DNA of 7,271 bases from Verrucomicrobiota bacterium (GTDB lineage: Bacteria; Verrucomicrobiota; Verrucomicrobiia; Chthoniobacterales; UBA10450), in contig QHON01000032.1 of the NCBI GenBank assembly GCA_003218815.1, forward strand, positions 1 through 7,271, read 5' to 3'. Each line of letters begins with the position of its first letter. The first letter of the stretch is position 1. Positions 6,777 to 7,271 of this stretch are shown piece after piece. A program made the translations under genes and the position numbers. The notes beneath the pieces are model-generated. The model did not search any database, was not told the origin of the DNA, and was given only the letters and a program-made list of their open reading frames with translations.

Positions 6777-7007
6777 GCTGTCGGGAGTGCTGGTAAAATC
6801 GTCTTTGATTACGTTATCCGAGGTTCCAACGCATCTTCGGCCGGCGTGAAAAGCTGGTTGGGAGCTTAACCTTCGCTGAGACACCGCTTAGCGCGATCTC
6901 CAGATTCAACTGGAGCCCCGAGTCGACCAAAGCGAGGCCGCTGTTTAAAGCGCCTTGTGAGGATGGTTCCTCGTTCCGCGCGGATTTGGAGCAGTCAACC
7001 CCAAATG

Positions 7008-7012
7008 AAAGG
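7008..7012 (+). promoter_or_regulatory. Ribosome binding site deciding the small-protein start
   Basis: AAAGG lies 6 nt before the ATG at 7019. It favours this start over an in-frame TTG at 6986, which lacks a comparable site. Confidence 0.5.
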
Positions 7013-7018
7013 CCGTTT

Positions 7019-7225
7019 ATGAAATTCGTTAGTCTCACCAAGCCAATGGCTGTGCCTCACCAAATCCACACTTACACCGAGCTGCGGCAACAGATTCACG
7101 ACGACCTCCGGATCCAACATCCCGAATGGATCCAGCCAAATGGCGAGTCCCCCATGTGTGATTCTTACGAGGCGCGCCTCCTGGAACTGCTCGACACTTC
7201 CACGCGACCGGGGATCAACGAATGA
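7019..7225 (+). CDS. Small hypothetical protein, 68 residues
   Basis: I do not recognise a named family. The protein has no signal peptide, membrane segment or zinc motif. After a short N-terminal strand (MKFVSLTKPM), two amphipathic helices are likely at about 19-32 (YTELRQQIHDDLRI) and 48-60 (DSYEARLLELLDT). They are joined by a loop HPEWIQPNGESPMCD with conserved-looking Trp, Pro and Gly. The composition is protein-like, with polar and hydrophobic residues placed sensibly along both helices, and the ATG has an AAAGG ribosome site. Together these suggest a real gene. The frame also extends upstream to a TTG at 6986, which would add 11 residues. Its TGA stop overlaps the ATG of a following gene as ATGA, so the two are probably co-translated. 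Partnership with that downstream product, as in small two-gene modules, is an inference. Confidence 0.7.
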   Translation: MKFVSLTKPMAVPHQIHTYTELRQQIHDDLRIQHPEWIQPNGESPMCDSYEARLLELLDTSTRPGINE

Positions 7226-7271
7226 AGTACAAAATCAAAAGTTTCGTACTTGGCGTAAAAGAAGCGCGCTG
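7222..7271 (+). CDS. Start of a further gene, cut by the window edge
   Basis: The ATG at 7222-7224 overlaps the stop of the 68-residue gene (ATGA), and GGGGA at 7210-7214 stands 7 nt upstream as a ribosome site. Sixteen codons are visible (MKYKIKSFVLGVKEAR) before the sequence ends. This is too short to identify the product. The frame is open to the edge and the coupling signals are good, but the gene's length is unknown. Confidence 0.5.
   Translation, partial: MKYKIKSFVLGVKEAR

Larger units (their letters stand above)
6633..7018. other. Non-coding or decayed stretch between tadA and the small-protein gene
   Basis: No convincing gene covers these 386 nt. They hold two compact palindromes (6708-6721 and 6751-6776). 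A third hairpin is formed by CTCCAG (6898-6903) and CTGGAG (6910-6915) around a 6-nt loop. A 31-codon open minus-strand frame ending at a TAG (6664-6666) reads in a protein-like way (GKGIGEIAVTALHDAYLSL) but has no ATG and is blocked upstream by a stop inside the second palindrome. No T-rich intrinsic terminator for tadA and no clear promoter for the next gene were found. Confidence 0.5.

Noticed and set aside
6681..6884. Minus-strand 67-codon frame through both palindromes.
   Set aside because: It is low-complexity, Ser/Arg-rich and crosses the REP-like hairpins in a frame different from the more protein-like one; it is treated as non-coding.
6814..7041. Minus-strand 75-codon frame across the 6633-7018 gap.
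   Set aside because: It runs against the better-supported small gene, overlaps its start region, has no recognisable motif and covers the CTCCAG/CTGGAG hairpin; it is probably chance.
7225..7251. Inverted repeat AAGTAC/GTACTT with a 15-nt spacer at the start of the last gene.
   Set aside because: Six-bp arms with a long spacer inside coding sequence are expected by chance.

Overview
The window reads as an ordinary chromosomal stretch of a moderately GC-rich Gram-negative-type bacterium. The gene content (a long coiled-coil membrane protein, a SYLF-domain protein, a heptanucleotide repeat at a gene end, genes lacking Shine-Dalgarno sequences) and the general look of the proteins suggest a soil Verrucomicrobia lineage such as the Chthoniobacterales. 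That placement is an impression from protein style, not a measured result. No phage, transposase, CRISPR, rRNA or tRNA gene was recognised.

Minus strand, 83-5190: four genes are packed head to tail in the order acs (acetyl-CoA synthetase), a 624-residue coiled-coil protein with one membrane span, a secreted VanX/DdpX-type D-alanyl-D-alanine dipeptidase, and a four-helix membrane protein. The gaps are 78 nt, 12 nt and a 4-nt ATGA overlap. Only acs has a visible Shine-Dalgarno. The three genes behind it do not, which fits translational coupling. acs also has a 7-bp hairpin just upstream of its ribosome binding site. The three downstream genes point to the cell envelope, and their link to acetate activation may be no more than shared transcription.

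Minus strand, 5347-5991: a secreted SYLF (Ysc84/DUF500) protein lies 156 nt upstream of acs. The 110-nt gap at 5992-6101 separates it from the divergent plus-strand gene tadA, the tRNA adenosine deaminase that makes inosine-34. The last 35 nt of tadA, including its stop codon, are five degenerate copies of a 7-nt unit.

Plus strand, 6633-7271: about 386 nt without a convincing gene hold two compact palindromes that look like a REP-type element. A 68-residue small protein of unknown function follows, and its stop overlaps (ATGA) the start of a further gene that runs off the window. The short left edge (1-82) holds nothing that can be called with confidence.

No previously undescribed system is evident. 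The items most worth a second look are the operon's unknown coiled-coil gene and its partners, the heptamer repeat that writes the end of TadA, the REP-like palindrome pair, and the small coupled gene pair at the right edge.
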